Of a DNA stretch of 64,000 nt, positions 8,978-17,779 are shown one piece after another. The position numbers were made by a program, and so were the translations under genes. Below the pieces are notes generated by a model, which saw only the letters and a program-made list of their open reading frames with translations, searched no databases and was not told where the DNA came from. The DNA comes from JALOLV01 sp046295175. GTDB lineage: Bacteria; Bacteroidota; Bacteroidia; Cytophagales; Spirosomataceae. Every line of letters begins with the position of its first letter. The stretch's first letter is position 1. The stretch covers positions 620,001 through 684,000 of the forward strand of contig JBKBNY010000001.1 of NCBI GenBank assembly GCA_046295175.1. The letters are read 5' to 3'.

Positions 8978-11900
8978 CTATTTCAATATCATCCGCCCCC
9001 CTAAACTCGTCTCGCTACTGGTAGTTTTTGCCAATATTCGATAAAAGTACATTCCCTTTGCAAGCCACTGAGGCAACTCTATTGGACTTAGATTCAAAAT
9101 CGAATCGCAATTATAGCAATTATCTTTGAATTCATAAACCAATTTGCCCAAAACGTCATAAATTCCGACCTCCCAAGCTATGTCTTCACCTTCTCGGTTG
9201 TGTTCAACCTTCAATTGAGTTTGTTCTGAAAACGGATTAGGAAAATTCACCGCCGATTTAATCTCAAATTTATTGGTTTCAACTATAAATTTTAACGATG
9301 CCTCACCAGAATTATTATGATTATCCCAAACTTTTGATTTTACGGCGTAATTTCCTTCGGGCAGGTTCGTAAAATTATATCGGATAACCCCTTTGGTGTA
9401 ATCTTCTTCGTTGCTAAAATACTCATTTGCGATTACCTGCAAAGTATCGTTAAGTGTCAAAATCATCTCATGTCCGATACCCGCACGTGAAAGATTAATG
9501 CCATTTTCGTCAGATATTTTGGCAATCAATGTTGTGTTTGGCTCAACCACACCACCATCTTTGAAAGATTCAGAATCCATAAAAAGCTGAATCTGTGGCG
9601 GCTTAATATCGGCAACCACATTTGTTTCGCTGCCACCAATCAATATTTCGTCACTTCCGATGGCATCGAGCGTGCTGTCGGCATTGAGTGCATAAAATTC
9701 GATTCGCCCTTTACCTAATTCATAATCAATATCTTTTGGCACAACAAACGTAATACTAAAAACACCATTTTGTACCCTTGCCCTACCCTCAAATAATTGA
9801 TTAGGATAAGCCGAATAACTCATTTTGGTTCCTTTTGAGCCAAGTGTATTGAGTTGTTTTGGTTTATCGAAAATAGATACAAAAATCGTTCCATCGAACC
9901 CACTCAAACGCGTTTTTTGGTCTTTATTGCTCAATATTTCGCCTTCTAAAACTACTTTAGAAAGAGCTTTTAATTGTTGTTTTTCAGGATTCTGACCATT
10001 GACTTTCGTTAGTTTGATAGCTTCTTGCGGATACGCCAACGCCATCGAAGGGTCGCCGAGTAATGAAAAATTACGATTAAAAACCCCACTGATTGAGTTG
10101 TTTTTGGTTTCTCTAAAAATATCGCCCAAACGTCTCAAACGGCCATTTTCAAAGGTAAAAGCCGATTTATAAAACTCTTGACTGAGCAAATTATTGGTAT
10201 TTGAATAAACAGGTCGAGTGGTTGTAAGTAACCCAATGGCTGCCCCTCGGCGGCTCAACATCGCCAACTCAGCCCCCGACACAACAGCAGGATTGTCGTA
10301 TCGGCCAAACTCGCAGGTAGCCGTTAAGAAAATTGGCATGTTGTTGAGGTTTCGCCAAGACTGAATCTGCCCGATAGTCAGCACTTTTTCTTCTGTCCAG
10401 CCAGTTTCATCACCGTGTCCGTTGTAATTTACAATCAACGAACCCTCATTTACTGCTCGGTTGAGGGCTCTATTCGCCGCAGGCGATGTAGCTCCGTTTG
10501 GGGTCGAAATCTGCGGAAAAATATCAAGATATAACTTATTGATAATGAGGTTTTTATTTTGTTTAAATACCTGCCCCGAAATAACCTCGGCATCGAGTTG
10601 ATGGTCGTAACGATACTGGTCTATGTCATCGGCTACAAAACTCAAACGGCTCCGCCAACGCCCAAAAGAACGCTTGGAAGTGGAATAGTGAATCAATTTA
10701 TCAACTACGTGTTCGGCTTCTTCGACCGAATTCACGGGTAACCTCCCAACGCCAATTTCGAGTGTATGATTAGACGAATAGTCTTCGTTCCACTCGCCTT
10801 CCGATTCTTCAAAAAATCCAAAAAAATCATCCGAAGAAAAAGTGTTGACTGGATGAAAAGATTCTCTGCTTTCGTAGGTCGGAATTAGGTTTTGTGGATT
10901 TATATCGGAGAATTGATTAACATTTTTATAATCGAACGACGTATCGCCAAAGAGCAATAAATATTTTAGCTTTTGAGGATTTTTAAGCCACAAAAATCTC
11001 GCAAAATCACGGATAGCAGTTAGGTCTTCTTTACCCGACGAAAACTCATTATAAACCTCATCGGTAGTTACGACCAACGTTTTTAAACCATCATTTTTTT
11101 GTCTAAATTCGGCCAGACGGTTTGCTTGAACTTTCCAATTATTTGCAGTAATTATCAATAAATCAGGCGTTTCCAGAATCTGAATATGCTGATTCGGTAT
11201 TTTGGCAATACTTTTTGGTTCGAGAGTATTTCCGTTATTGAACAGTATAAAAGTTCGATAAGACTTCTTAGTTGCAACCCCGAAATTAGCTTGATTCCCG
11301 TTAAGTTGAAAACCCTGATTTATGGGCGATTGTGGGCTGGTTATATCCCAAATTTTTAGTTGATTATTGGCATTCGCAATGGTAAAATCAGCGTTATCTA
11401 AAGCATTACTGTTAATCGACCTTACAAATGTCTGCGAAGCATAAACTTGCAAATTCCTTTGTAGCTGAATCTCGAAATAATTCAAATAAGCAACTGAGGC
11501 CGAGTTTGATTTTCCATCAAATTGATAAGTCAATTTTTGGGAAGGCAAAGCATCGGTTTTGGCAATAAATTTTTGTTTATTTTCGATTCCTTTGATGGCA
11601 TAACGACTCAATTCGATGGGTTCGAGTGTCTGGCTACCAACTATTTGGCTGTTTAGCCTTAAACTCATCAATGTAGATATTGGCGACGCCCCAATAATTG
11701 ATGATGTAATTTTAACTTCCGAATTTGGCAAGATTCCTTCAACTTTCAAATCAAAACCCTTCTCGGTACTCCCCACAAAACTCTCTCCAACCCATTCTCT
11801 ACCCGAATTTGTAAGGTTTTTTTGCTCTGATTCATGAAAAATGAAGTCATCAAAAGTTGAAATTTTATTAGGTGAATTAAGCGAACTACGATTCGAGATT

Positions 11901-12442
11901 CTCAGACCTTTTGCATCGGCAAAGGTCAAAAAATAGTAGGTTGTATTTGAATAATAATTGATTTGGTGCGAGAAACCCGTTGAATCGTATCGGATTGTGT
12001 GTGGACTTTCGCCGTAAAACAAAATAAAGTCATTTGTATCGAACTTGCCATCTGCCTCACCCTCTACAAAAATAGCATTTTCTATTAAATCTTTGGGGCG
12101 TTTTGCCCTATTGGCTTGTGGCAGCATCGCACCGCCATTACCATAAATTTTAATGTTTTGAGGATTGACATTTGCGATATTAACACCCGCATTTTGAAGG
12201 AATTTCGCATCAATTTTATGGATTCCGCTCTCGGTAACACCGATTTTGTACCAATTACCTTTAGATAAAACAGATTGGGCCGAGGTAGAAAAACTCAACA
12301 ACAAAAAGAGAAACACCTGACCGCAGCGACGGTTGCCCAGTCCTCCGCCAATGGATAGAGCTTTTTTATCTTCGTTATCTGGCAAAAAGGAGATTCGAGG
12401 ATAGTGATTCTGCTTAAAATATGTCAAAAATTTGAACTTCAT
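8978..12442 (-). CDS. porU: T9SS sortase PorU (gingipain-like peptidase C25)
   Basis: 1,154 residues, the usual PorU length. The C25 peptidase domain lies in the middle (about 425-795) with the putative catalytic pair H676 (YNGHGDETGW) and C710 (TATCEFG). Beta-sandwich modules follow, and a C-terminal sorting-type domain (FPNPFSEQTQLKV... to the end) that PorU keeps uncleaved. PorU removes sorting domains from T9SS cargo and links the cargo to anionic LPS. The N-terminus is odd: about 42 residues, including a low-complexity segment (ALSIGGGLGNRRCGQ), precede the hydrophobic core VFLFLLLSFSTSA. The ATG overlaps the upstream SprT-like gene by 4 bases (ATGA), implying translational coupling. Confidence 0.92.
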   Translation of the reverse strand: MKFKFLTYFKQNHYPRISFLPDNEDKKALSIGGGLGNRRCGQVFLFLLLSFSTSAQSVLSKGNWYKIGVTESGIHKIDAKFLQNAGVNIANVNPQNIKIYGNGGAMLPQANRAKRPKDLIENAIFVEGEADGKFDTNDFILFYGESPHTIRYDSTGFSHQINYYSNTTYYFLTFADAKGLRISNRSSLNSPNKISTFDDFIFHESEQKNLTNSGREWVGESFVGSTEKGFDLKVEGILPNSEVKITSSIIGASPISTLMSLRLNSQIVGSQTLEPIELSRYAIKGIENKQKFIAKTDALPSQKLTYQFDGKSNSASVAYLNYFEIQLQRNLQVYASQTFVRSINSNALDNADFTIANANNQLKIWDITSPQSPINQGFQLNGNQANFGVATKKSYRTFILFNNGNTLEPKSIAKIPNQHIQILETPDLLIITANNWKVQANRLAEFRQKNDGLKTLVVTTDEVYNEFSSGKEDLTAIRDFARFLWLKNPQKLKYLLLFGDTSFDYKNVNQFSDINPQNLIPTYESRESFHPVNTFSSDDFFGFFEESEGEWNEDYSSNHTLEIGVGRLPVNSVEEAEHVVDKLIHYSTSKRSFGRWRSRLSFVADDIDQYRYDHQLDAEVISGQVFKQNKNLIINKLYLDIFPQISTPNGATSPAANRALNRAVNEGSLIVNYNGHGDETGWTEEKVLTIGQIQSWRNLNNMPIFLTATCEFGRYDNPAVVSGAELAMLSRRGAAIGLLTTTRPVYSNTNNLLSQEFYKSAFTFENGRLRRLGDIFRETKNNSISGVFNRNFSLLGDPSMALAYPQEAIKLTKVNGQNPEKQQLKALSKVVLEGEILSNKDQKTRLSGFDGTIFVSIFDKPKQLNTLGSKGTKMSYSAYPNQLFEGRARVQNGVFSITFVVPKDIDYELGKGRIEFYALNADSTLDAIGSDEILIGGSETNVVADIKPPQIQLFMDSESFKDGGVVEPNTTLIAKISDENGINLSRAGIGHEMILTLNDTLQVIANEYFSNEEDYTKGVIRYNFTNLPEGNYAVKSKVWDNHNNSGEASLKFIVETNKFEIKSAVNFPNPFSEQTQLKVEHNREGEDIAWEVGIYDVLGKLVYEFKDNCYNCDSILNLSPIELPQWLAKGMYFYRILAKTTSSETSLGGRMILK

Positions 12443-13113
12443 TCTATCACTTTAACTCGTGCAATTGCCGCTATCGTATATTTTCGCTTACTTTTCTTTT
12501 CGAGACACAATGCCCTTGTACGACGCATTTCGAGTTTTTGATAAATCACATTTCTAAACTCAAACCACTTATTATCAGGCAATTGACCTAACAAAACGCC
12601 TTCTTCGACGTGGGTATTGAACGATTGCAGAGCTTCTTGAAGTGGTGTATAACTAACCGACGAAGCCATCGGATTTGACATATAAACCGTGAGCGGTTTT
12701 AGGATTTTTTCGGGATAAATTTCGGGCGACAACAATGGTTGCATCAATCGCTGGAAGTTAGTCTTCCACTCGATTCCATGCGGTAGAATCTTCTTGCGGC
12801 GTCCTGCCTTGTTTATCCAAGTATGTTGATGGGCAATCTCGTGGATGTAAGTCAGCAAAAACGCATAAGGATTTAGGTCGTGATTGACCGTAATTTTGTG
12901 CGTTCCATCACGAAAAATATAGTTACCGAGACAGGAATTTCGGGTACGAGAAATCTTGAAAGAAAACGGATTTTCTTGCCACAATCTAAAGCAATATTCT
13001 ACTGCTCCAGCCGGCAATTTCTCTTGCAAAGCCTCGTACATTTTACGGGTTACAACAGCCGAAGGTTGCGATTTAGGCGGATTTTCGGTTTTATTTCTAA
13101 AAAAATTAAGCAC
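12439..13113 (-). CDS. SprT-like zinc-metalloprotease domain protein
   Basis: 224 residues. The motif HEIAHQHTW (about 91-99) is the HExxH zinc site of SprT-like domains, followed by HGIEWKTNFQRLMQPLL, typical of the family. No signal peptide, so probably cytoplasmic. Related proteins include SprT and the Spartan protease domain; the bacterial substrate is unknown. It starts 10 bases after the DUF1501 stop and overlaps porU by 4 bases, so it is part of the same transcript. The link to T9SS is by position only. Confidence 0.8.
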   Translation of the reverse strand: MLNFFRNKTENPPKSQPSAVVTRKMYEALQEKLPAGAVEYCFRLWQENPFSFKISRTRNSCLGNYIFRDGTHKITVNHDLNPYAFLLTYIHEIAHQHTWINKAGRRKKILPHGIEWKTNFQRLMQPLLSPEIYPEKILKPLTVYMSNPMASSVSYTPLQEALQSFNTHVEEGVLLGQLPDNKWFEFRNVIYQKLEMRRTRALCLEKKSKRKYTIAAIARVKVIE

Positions 13114-13123
13114 TTTTAGGTCT

Positions 13124-14596
13124 TTAAGCTATTATTTTATCAATTACTTTACCCCCAACATCCGTTAACCTGAATGGGCGACCTTGGAAATTATAAGTCA
13201 GTTTTTCGTGGTCGAAACCCAACTGGTTTAAGATTGTCGCCTGCAAATCGTGTACGTGTGTACGGTCTTTTACTCCGTAGTAGCCCAGTGGGTCGGTTTC
13301 GCCAATCGAAACCCCTTTTTTGAGTCCGCCGCCGGCCATAAATACCGTAAATGCTTCGAGGTGGTGGTCTCTACCTTTAAATGGAAGCGTTTGCCCGTCA
13401 CGGTTTTCTTGCATTGGCGTACGCCCAAATTCGCCCCCCCAAACTATCAGCGTTTCATCGAGTAATCCTCTCATTTTGAGGTCTTTAATCAACGCCGTTA
13501 CGGCTCTGTCAGTTACTCGGCAGAGGTCTTTAAATCCTCCGTCAAGAGCCAACTCTTTACCAGTTCCGTGGGCGTCCCATCCCCAATGAAACAATTGCAC
13601 AAAACGCACTCCGTTTTCGACCAATCGTCTGGCAAGCAAGCAGTTATTAGCAAAAGACGCCTCCCCCACAACCGAGCCGTACATATTTCGTACCCATTCG
13701 GGTTCTTTGCTGACATCCATCACTTCAGGCACCGACATCTGCATCCTAAACGCCATTTCATATTGCGAGATTCGAGTCAGGATTTCGGGGTCTTGTACTT
13801 CTTCGTATTGTTGGCGATTGATTTCGTTGATGGCATCAATTGTATTTTTACGAATATCTCGGCTCATTCCGTGCGGATTCGACACATAAAGCACGGGGTC
13901 GGCTCCGTTGCGACACTGAACACCCTGATAAACTGATGGCAAAAAGCCACTTCCCCAAACACTTTTACCAGCATCGGGGCTACGGCCACCCGAAGCTAAA
14001 ACTATAAAACCAGGTAGGTTTTGATTCTCAGAACCCAAACCATACAAAGCCCACGAACCCAAACTCGGACGCCCCAGTCGAGGGCTACCTGTGTGCATCA
14101 TCAACTGAGCAGGGGCGTGATTGAACTGGTCAGTGTACATGGCCTTCAAGAAGGTCAGTTCATCAGCGACTTCGGGCAAATACGGCATAAAATCAGAGAT
14201 ATACGCCCCCGATTGTCCGTGTTGTTTGAATTCGCCCAATGGCCCAAGCATCTTAGGTACTCCACGTATGAATGCAAATTTTTTACCTTCCAAAAACTCC
14301 TGTGGGCAGTCTTTGCCATCGTATTTGAGTAGTTCGGGTTTGTAATCGAACAATTCTAATTGCGACGGAGCCCCCGCCATGTGAATATAAATAACACGCT
14401 TGGCTTTGGGTGCAAAATGAGAAGGCTTGGGTGAAATCGGGTCGGTAATTACCTCATTACCAGTCGATTTATTACATCCGCCTACCATCGAGCCAAGTGC
14501 CATCATTCCCAAACCTGTTGTGCAGGTCTTCAAAAAATGACGACGAGTTTCGGCTTCAAGTCGGGCGTGTTCCAGCTCTTTTAATAATTTTTCCAT
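13124..14596 (-). CDS. DUF1501 domain protein with Tat signal
   Basis: 490 residues from the ATG at 14596; a longer frame starts at a TTG at 14629 but lacks support. The N-terminus has a Tat-type signal (TRRHFLKTCTTGLGMMALG) ending near a cysteine (GGCNK), so it may be a lipoprotein. The rest is DUF1501, related to the alkaline phosphatase/sulfatase fold (IYIHMAGAPSQLELFDYKP, DFMPYLPEVAD, GGEFGRTPM, GRDHH). In Planctomycetes and Bacteroidota these usually sit beside a DUF1553/DUF1549 cytochrome-like partner; none is present here. Substrate unknown. Confidence 0.85.
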   Translation of the reverse strand: MEKLLKELEHARLEAETRRHFLKTCTTGLGMMALGSMVGGCNKSTGNEVITDPISPKPSHFAPKAKRVIYIHMAGAPSQLELFDYKPELLKYDGKDCPQEFLEGKKFAFIRGVPKMLGPLGEFKQHGQSGAYISDFMPYLPEVADELTFLKAMYTDQFNHAPAQLMMHTGSPRLGRPSLGSWALYGLGSENQNLPGFIVLASGGRSPDAGKSVWGSGFLPSVYQGVQCRNGADPVLYVSNPHGMSRDIRKNTIDAINEINRQQYEEVQDPEILTRISQYEMAFRMQMSVPEVMDVSKEPEWVRNMYGSVVGEASFANNCLLARRLVENGVRFVQLFHWGWDAHGTGKELALDGGFKDLCRVTDRAVTALIKDLKMRGLLDETLIVWGGEFGRTPMQENRDGQTLPFKGRDHHLEAFTVFMAGGGLKKGVSIGETDPLGYYGVKDRTHVHDLQATILNQLGFDHEKLTYNFQGRPFRLTDVGGKVIDKIIA

Positions 14597-14672
14597 TGAT
14601 ACGATTGAATAGTTTACGAAGTTAATCAAAAAGGATTAAAGTTCTCCAAAAACTATATTCAAAAACAATGAA

Positions 14673-16139
14673 TCAAAGATTATTAATGATTTCCATCAAC
14701 CTCGAAGGGTAAATAAAAAGGAGGATGATTGCTCCGGTCAGAATAAAAAGAAGTAATCGCTGTGAAATACTCATGTTAAAATACTGATTTCCTTCGCCGT
14801 CTTTGAGGAGCATAAAGTACGGAATCTTGAAATAAAAGAATATCGAAATAGCTGTATTTATCAATCCAAAAATCAAAACCAGAAGCATCAAACCGCTGGC
14901 GGTATCTTCGTAACCTTGATACAAAGCACTAAAAATCAATAATTTACCAGTGAATCCAACCGTTGGGGGTAAACCAACCAATGCCACCATAATAACCGTA
15001 GCCGCCACTGCCAAAATAGGATTTACCTGCCCCAGTCCGCTTAGTTCTTCGAGTTCGTAGCTATCGGTTTTGAGAGCCAATAAGTCAACCAAAAGAAACG
15101 CCGCAAGTGTAATGACAGCATACGTTGAGACATAGAAAATCGCCGATTTCATACCGTCTTCGTTGATTGCCAAAAGCCCTACCAACATGAATCCAGCATG
15201 AGCAATGGTAGAATATCCAAGAAGGCGTTTGGTATTTTTTTGCCACAATGCCGAGAGATTACCAATCGTAATCGAAATCAATATCACAACACCTATAATG
15301 AGCTGATAATCAACGGTTAGATTACTCAAAAATCGGCTTAGTACCAATAAACTACCCGCCTTTGGAGCAATCGAAAGAAAAGACACGATTGGCGTTGGAG
15401 TTGCTTCGTAAATATCGGGTGTCCAGATATGGAAAGGAGCAGCCGAAAGTTTAAATAGCAATCCACCGATTGACATAAACACCACTACCAAAACCACCCA
15501 AGACGGATTCAATAGCAGATTGATGGCAAATTGCTGCGAGGCGAAATCGAGCGTACCCGTCATGCCGTACAAAAGCGAGATTCCGTAGAGCATAATTGCC
15601 GAACTCGTAGCTCCAACCAGAAGGTATTTTATACCTGCTTCGGCATTGAGTTTGCCTTTATTGAATGCTACCAAAATGTAAGAACTTATCGAGACAAATT
15701 CTACCGAGATGTACATCATCAGTAGGTTTGTGGTCATTGTGAGCAGGTACAAACCCAAAATAACCGCAATAAAAATGGCATAAAACTCGCCCACAACTCG
15801 ATAACCTACCACCCAAAGATGCAACAAAACAATAACTGAACATACCGAAATGAGTAGCTTAAAATAAATGGCTTCGGTGTCGAGGTAAAGCAAGCCCGAA
15901 TACAGCACACTACCCGACTCAAAGTAGGTTTTATAATACGATAAAAACCCCCAGAAGACGAAAGACAAACTCACCAAAACGCTGATTACGAGAAAGTTAA
16001 AGATATTATGGATTCGTTCGTAATCTAAACTTTTGGAGAATGCCAAAAGCAAAACTATCACCAAAAACGTACCCGTAAATATGAGTTCGGGTAGAATCAG
16101 GCGATTGCTCTGGAGTATATGTTGTAGTTGTTCGTACAT
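14673..16139 (-). CDS. nuoN: NADH-quinone oxidoreductase subunit N
   Basis: 488 residues with about 14 membrane helices. It carries the antiporter-like core shared by NuoL, M and N: a buried lysine region (GGLLFKLSAAPFHIWTPDIYEATPTP) and SIAPKAGSLLVLSRFL. It is one of the three proton-pumping membrane-arm subunits of complex I. It starts on the base after the nuoM stop, so the two are translationally coupled, and it is the last nuo gene here. The DUF1501 gene follows after 76 bases. Confidence 0.93.
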   Translation of the reverse strand: MYEQLQHILQSNRLILPELIFTGTFLVIVLLLAFSKSLDYERIHNIFNFLVISVLVSLSFVFWGFLSYYKTYFESGSVLYSGLLYLDTEAIYFKLLISVCSVIVLLHLWVVGYRVVGEFYAIFIAVILGLYLLTMTTNLLMMYISVEFVSISSYILVAFNKGKLNAEAGIKYLLVGATSSAIMLYGISLLYGMTGTLDFASQQFAINLLLNPSWVVLVVVFMSIGGLLFKLSAAPFHIWTPDIYEATPTPIVSFLSIAPKAGSLLVLSRFLSNLTVDYQLIIGVVILISITIGNLSALWQKNTKRLLGYSTIAHAGFMLVGLLAINEDGMKSAIFYVSTYAVITLAAFLLVDLLALKTDSYELEELSGLGQVNPILAVAATVIMVALVGLPPTVGFTGKLLIFSALYQGYEDTASGLMLLVLIFGLINTAISIFFYFKIPYFMLLKDGEGNQYFNMSISQRLLLFILTGAIILLFIYPSRLMEIINNL

Positions 16140-17717
16140 TTAAAACTTCTCTAAAAATAACTTAACCGACTCTTGGGTAACATCGAAGATTGAAGCTGGG
16201 AAGATTCCGAAAAGAATGGCCATTGCCCCGAGCGAATACAGCATTACCATTTCTCTAATATCCAAATCTTTGAGGTTATCCGCTTGGTTTCTATTGGCCC
16301 AAAAATTCCCAAAAAACATTCGCTGCATTGTCCATAAAAAATATCCCGCCGAAAGGACGATTCCGAGGATAGCCACCATCGAGACCCAATCGGGCAACGT
16401 AACCGACTGAAAACCACCCGTTACCGTAAAAAATTCACCGATAAAACCCGAAAAGCCCGGTAAACCCAACGACCCAAAAAATGCCGCTGCCACAGCTACC
16501 GTGAAATAAGGCATTTTACCTGCCAATCCTCTAAAATTCTCAATCCTGCGGTTGTGGGTTCGGTCATAGATAACTCCTGCTATCAAGAAAAGCATCGAAG
16601 ACAAGATGCCGTGACTAAACATCTGGTAAATCGCTCCGTTTACGCCCTCGGCTGTGAGCGAAGCCAATCCTAAAAAGACAAATCCCATGTGTGAGATTGA
16701 CGAATAGGCAATCATTTTCTTTAAATCTTCTTGAGCAAGGGCATTTAATGCTCCGTAAATGATAGAAACTACTCCCAAACCCGCAATGATATAAGTGAAT
16801 TGAAAGGCAATATCGGGGAAGAAGCCGTAGCCGATTCGGATGAATCCGTAGCCACCGACCTTCAATAAAACTCCAGCCAAAACTACCGAAATAGGTGTTG
16901 GAGCCTCGACGTGGGCATCGGGTAGCCATGTATGCACGGGTACGGTTGGTAGCTTGATACCAAAACCCACCAGTAGCAGTATGAACGCAAACATCCGAGC
17001 GGGGATTCCAAGTAGGCTTTGTTCTTGGGTTGGATTCAGCAATGAACCATCGAGATAACTACGAAAATCGCCAAGCTGTCGGAAGTCGAATGTGTGAACC
17101 GTTCCGCCTAATTCTTGCGAAAAGAACACATCCGATGTCGAAAGAGCCAGCATAATCATCACAATCAGAATCAAAACCGAGCCTGCCAATGTATAAATGA
17201 AAAATTTCATTGCCGAATATTCTCTGCGTTCGCCTCCCCAAATACCAATTAAGAAGTACATCGGCAACAACATAAATTCAAAAAATAAGAAGAATAAAAA
17301 GAAATCTAAAGCCACAAAACAGCCCATTACACTGCCCGAAAGCAACAAATAGAGTGCGTGGTAGGCTTTATCGCGAGCAGGGATTGTCAGCGACGAAACC
17401 GACCCAACGAGTAGCACAATGGCCGAGAGAAGCACCATTGGCATGTTGATTCCATCGACCCCAAGTAGGTAATCTATCGAGATAACCCCCAGATTGCCCA
17501 AACTCATGCGTATCCATTCGTAGTGTTCTACAAATTGGTATTCAGTAATTTGGCGGTCGAATGAGCCATAAAGACTCGTTGCATTGAGTAAATTGAGCAC
17601 TCCGATAATGACCGAAAGCCACTTAAAAGAACCTTTGTAGGCATCGGGCAATATAAATATCAGTACCGAGCCAAAAATCGGTAAAAATATCAGTGTCGAA
17701 AGTAAAATGTTATTCAT
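16140..17717 (-). CDS. nuoM: NADH-quinone oxidoreductase subunit M
   Basis: 525 residues, polytopic. Visible family marks are the conserved glutamate in FFFLFFEFMLLPMYFLIG, VPVHTWLPDAHVEAPTP, the lysine in LAGVLLKVGGYGFIR and ISHMGFVFLGLAS. NuoM is an antiporter-like proton-translocating subunit of complex I in the cytoplasmic membrane. The gene lies between nuoL (62-base gap holding a palindromic repeat) and nuoN (no gap). Confidence 0.95.
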   Translation of the reverse strand: MNNILLSTLIFLPIFGSVLIFILPDAYKGSFKWLSVIIGVLNLLNATSLYGSFDRQITEYQFVEHYEWIRMSLGNLGVISIDYLLGVDGINMPMVLLSAIVLLVGSVSSLTIPARDKAYHALYLLLSGSVMGCFVALDFFLFFLFFEFMLLPMYFLIGIWGGERREYSAMKFFIYTLAGSVLILIVMIMLALSTSDVFFSQELGGTVHTFDFRQLGDFRSYLDGSLLNPTQEQSLLGIPARMFAFILLLVGFGIKLPTVPVHTWLPDAHVEAPTPISVVLAGVLLKVGGYGFIRIGYGFFPDIAFQFTYIIAGLGVVSIIYGALNALAQEDLKKMIAYSSISHMGFVFLGLASLTAEGVNGAIYQMFSHGILSSMLFLIAGVIYDRTHNRRIENFRGLAGKMPYFTVAVAAAFFGSLGLPGFSGFIGEFFTVTGGFQSVTLPDWVSMVAILGIVLSAGYFLWTMQRMFFGNFWANRNQADNLKDLDIREMVMLYSLGAMAILFGIFPASIFDVTQESVKLFLEKF

Positions 17718-17738
17718 AAATACGTTTTCCCAATTGGC

Positions 17739-17762
17739 AGGAACACCCCGAGGTGTGGTCCT
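17739..17762. repeat. AGGAACAC-type palindromic repeat between nuoL and nuoM
   Basis: AGGAACACC...GGTGTGGTCCT forms an imperfect hairpin. It shares the AGGAACAC core with the perfect palindrome at 26705-26738 between proA and valS, so both look like members of one dispersed family. It sits inside the nuo operon, so it cannot be a complete transcription stop. Confidence 0.5.
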
Positions 17763-17779
17763 ACAGTTATAGGAATATT

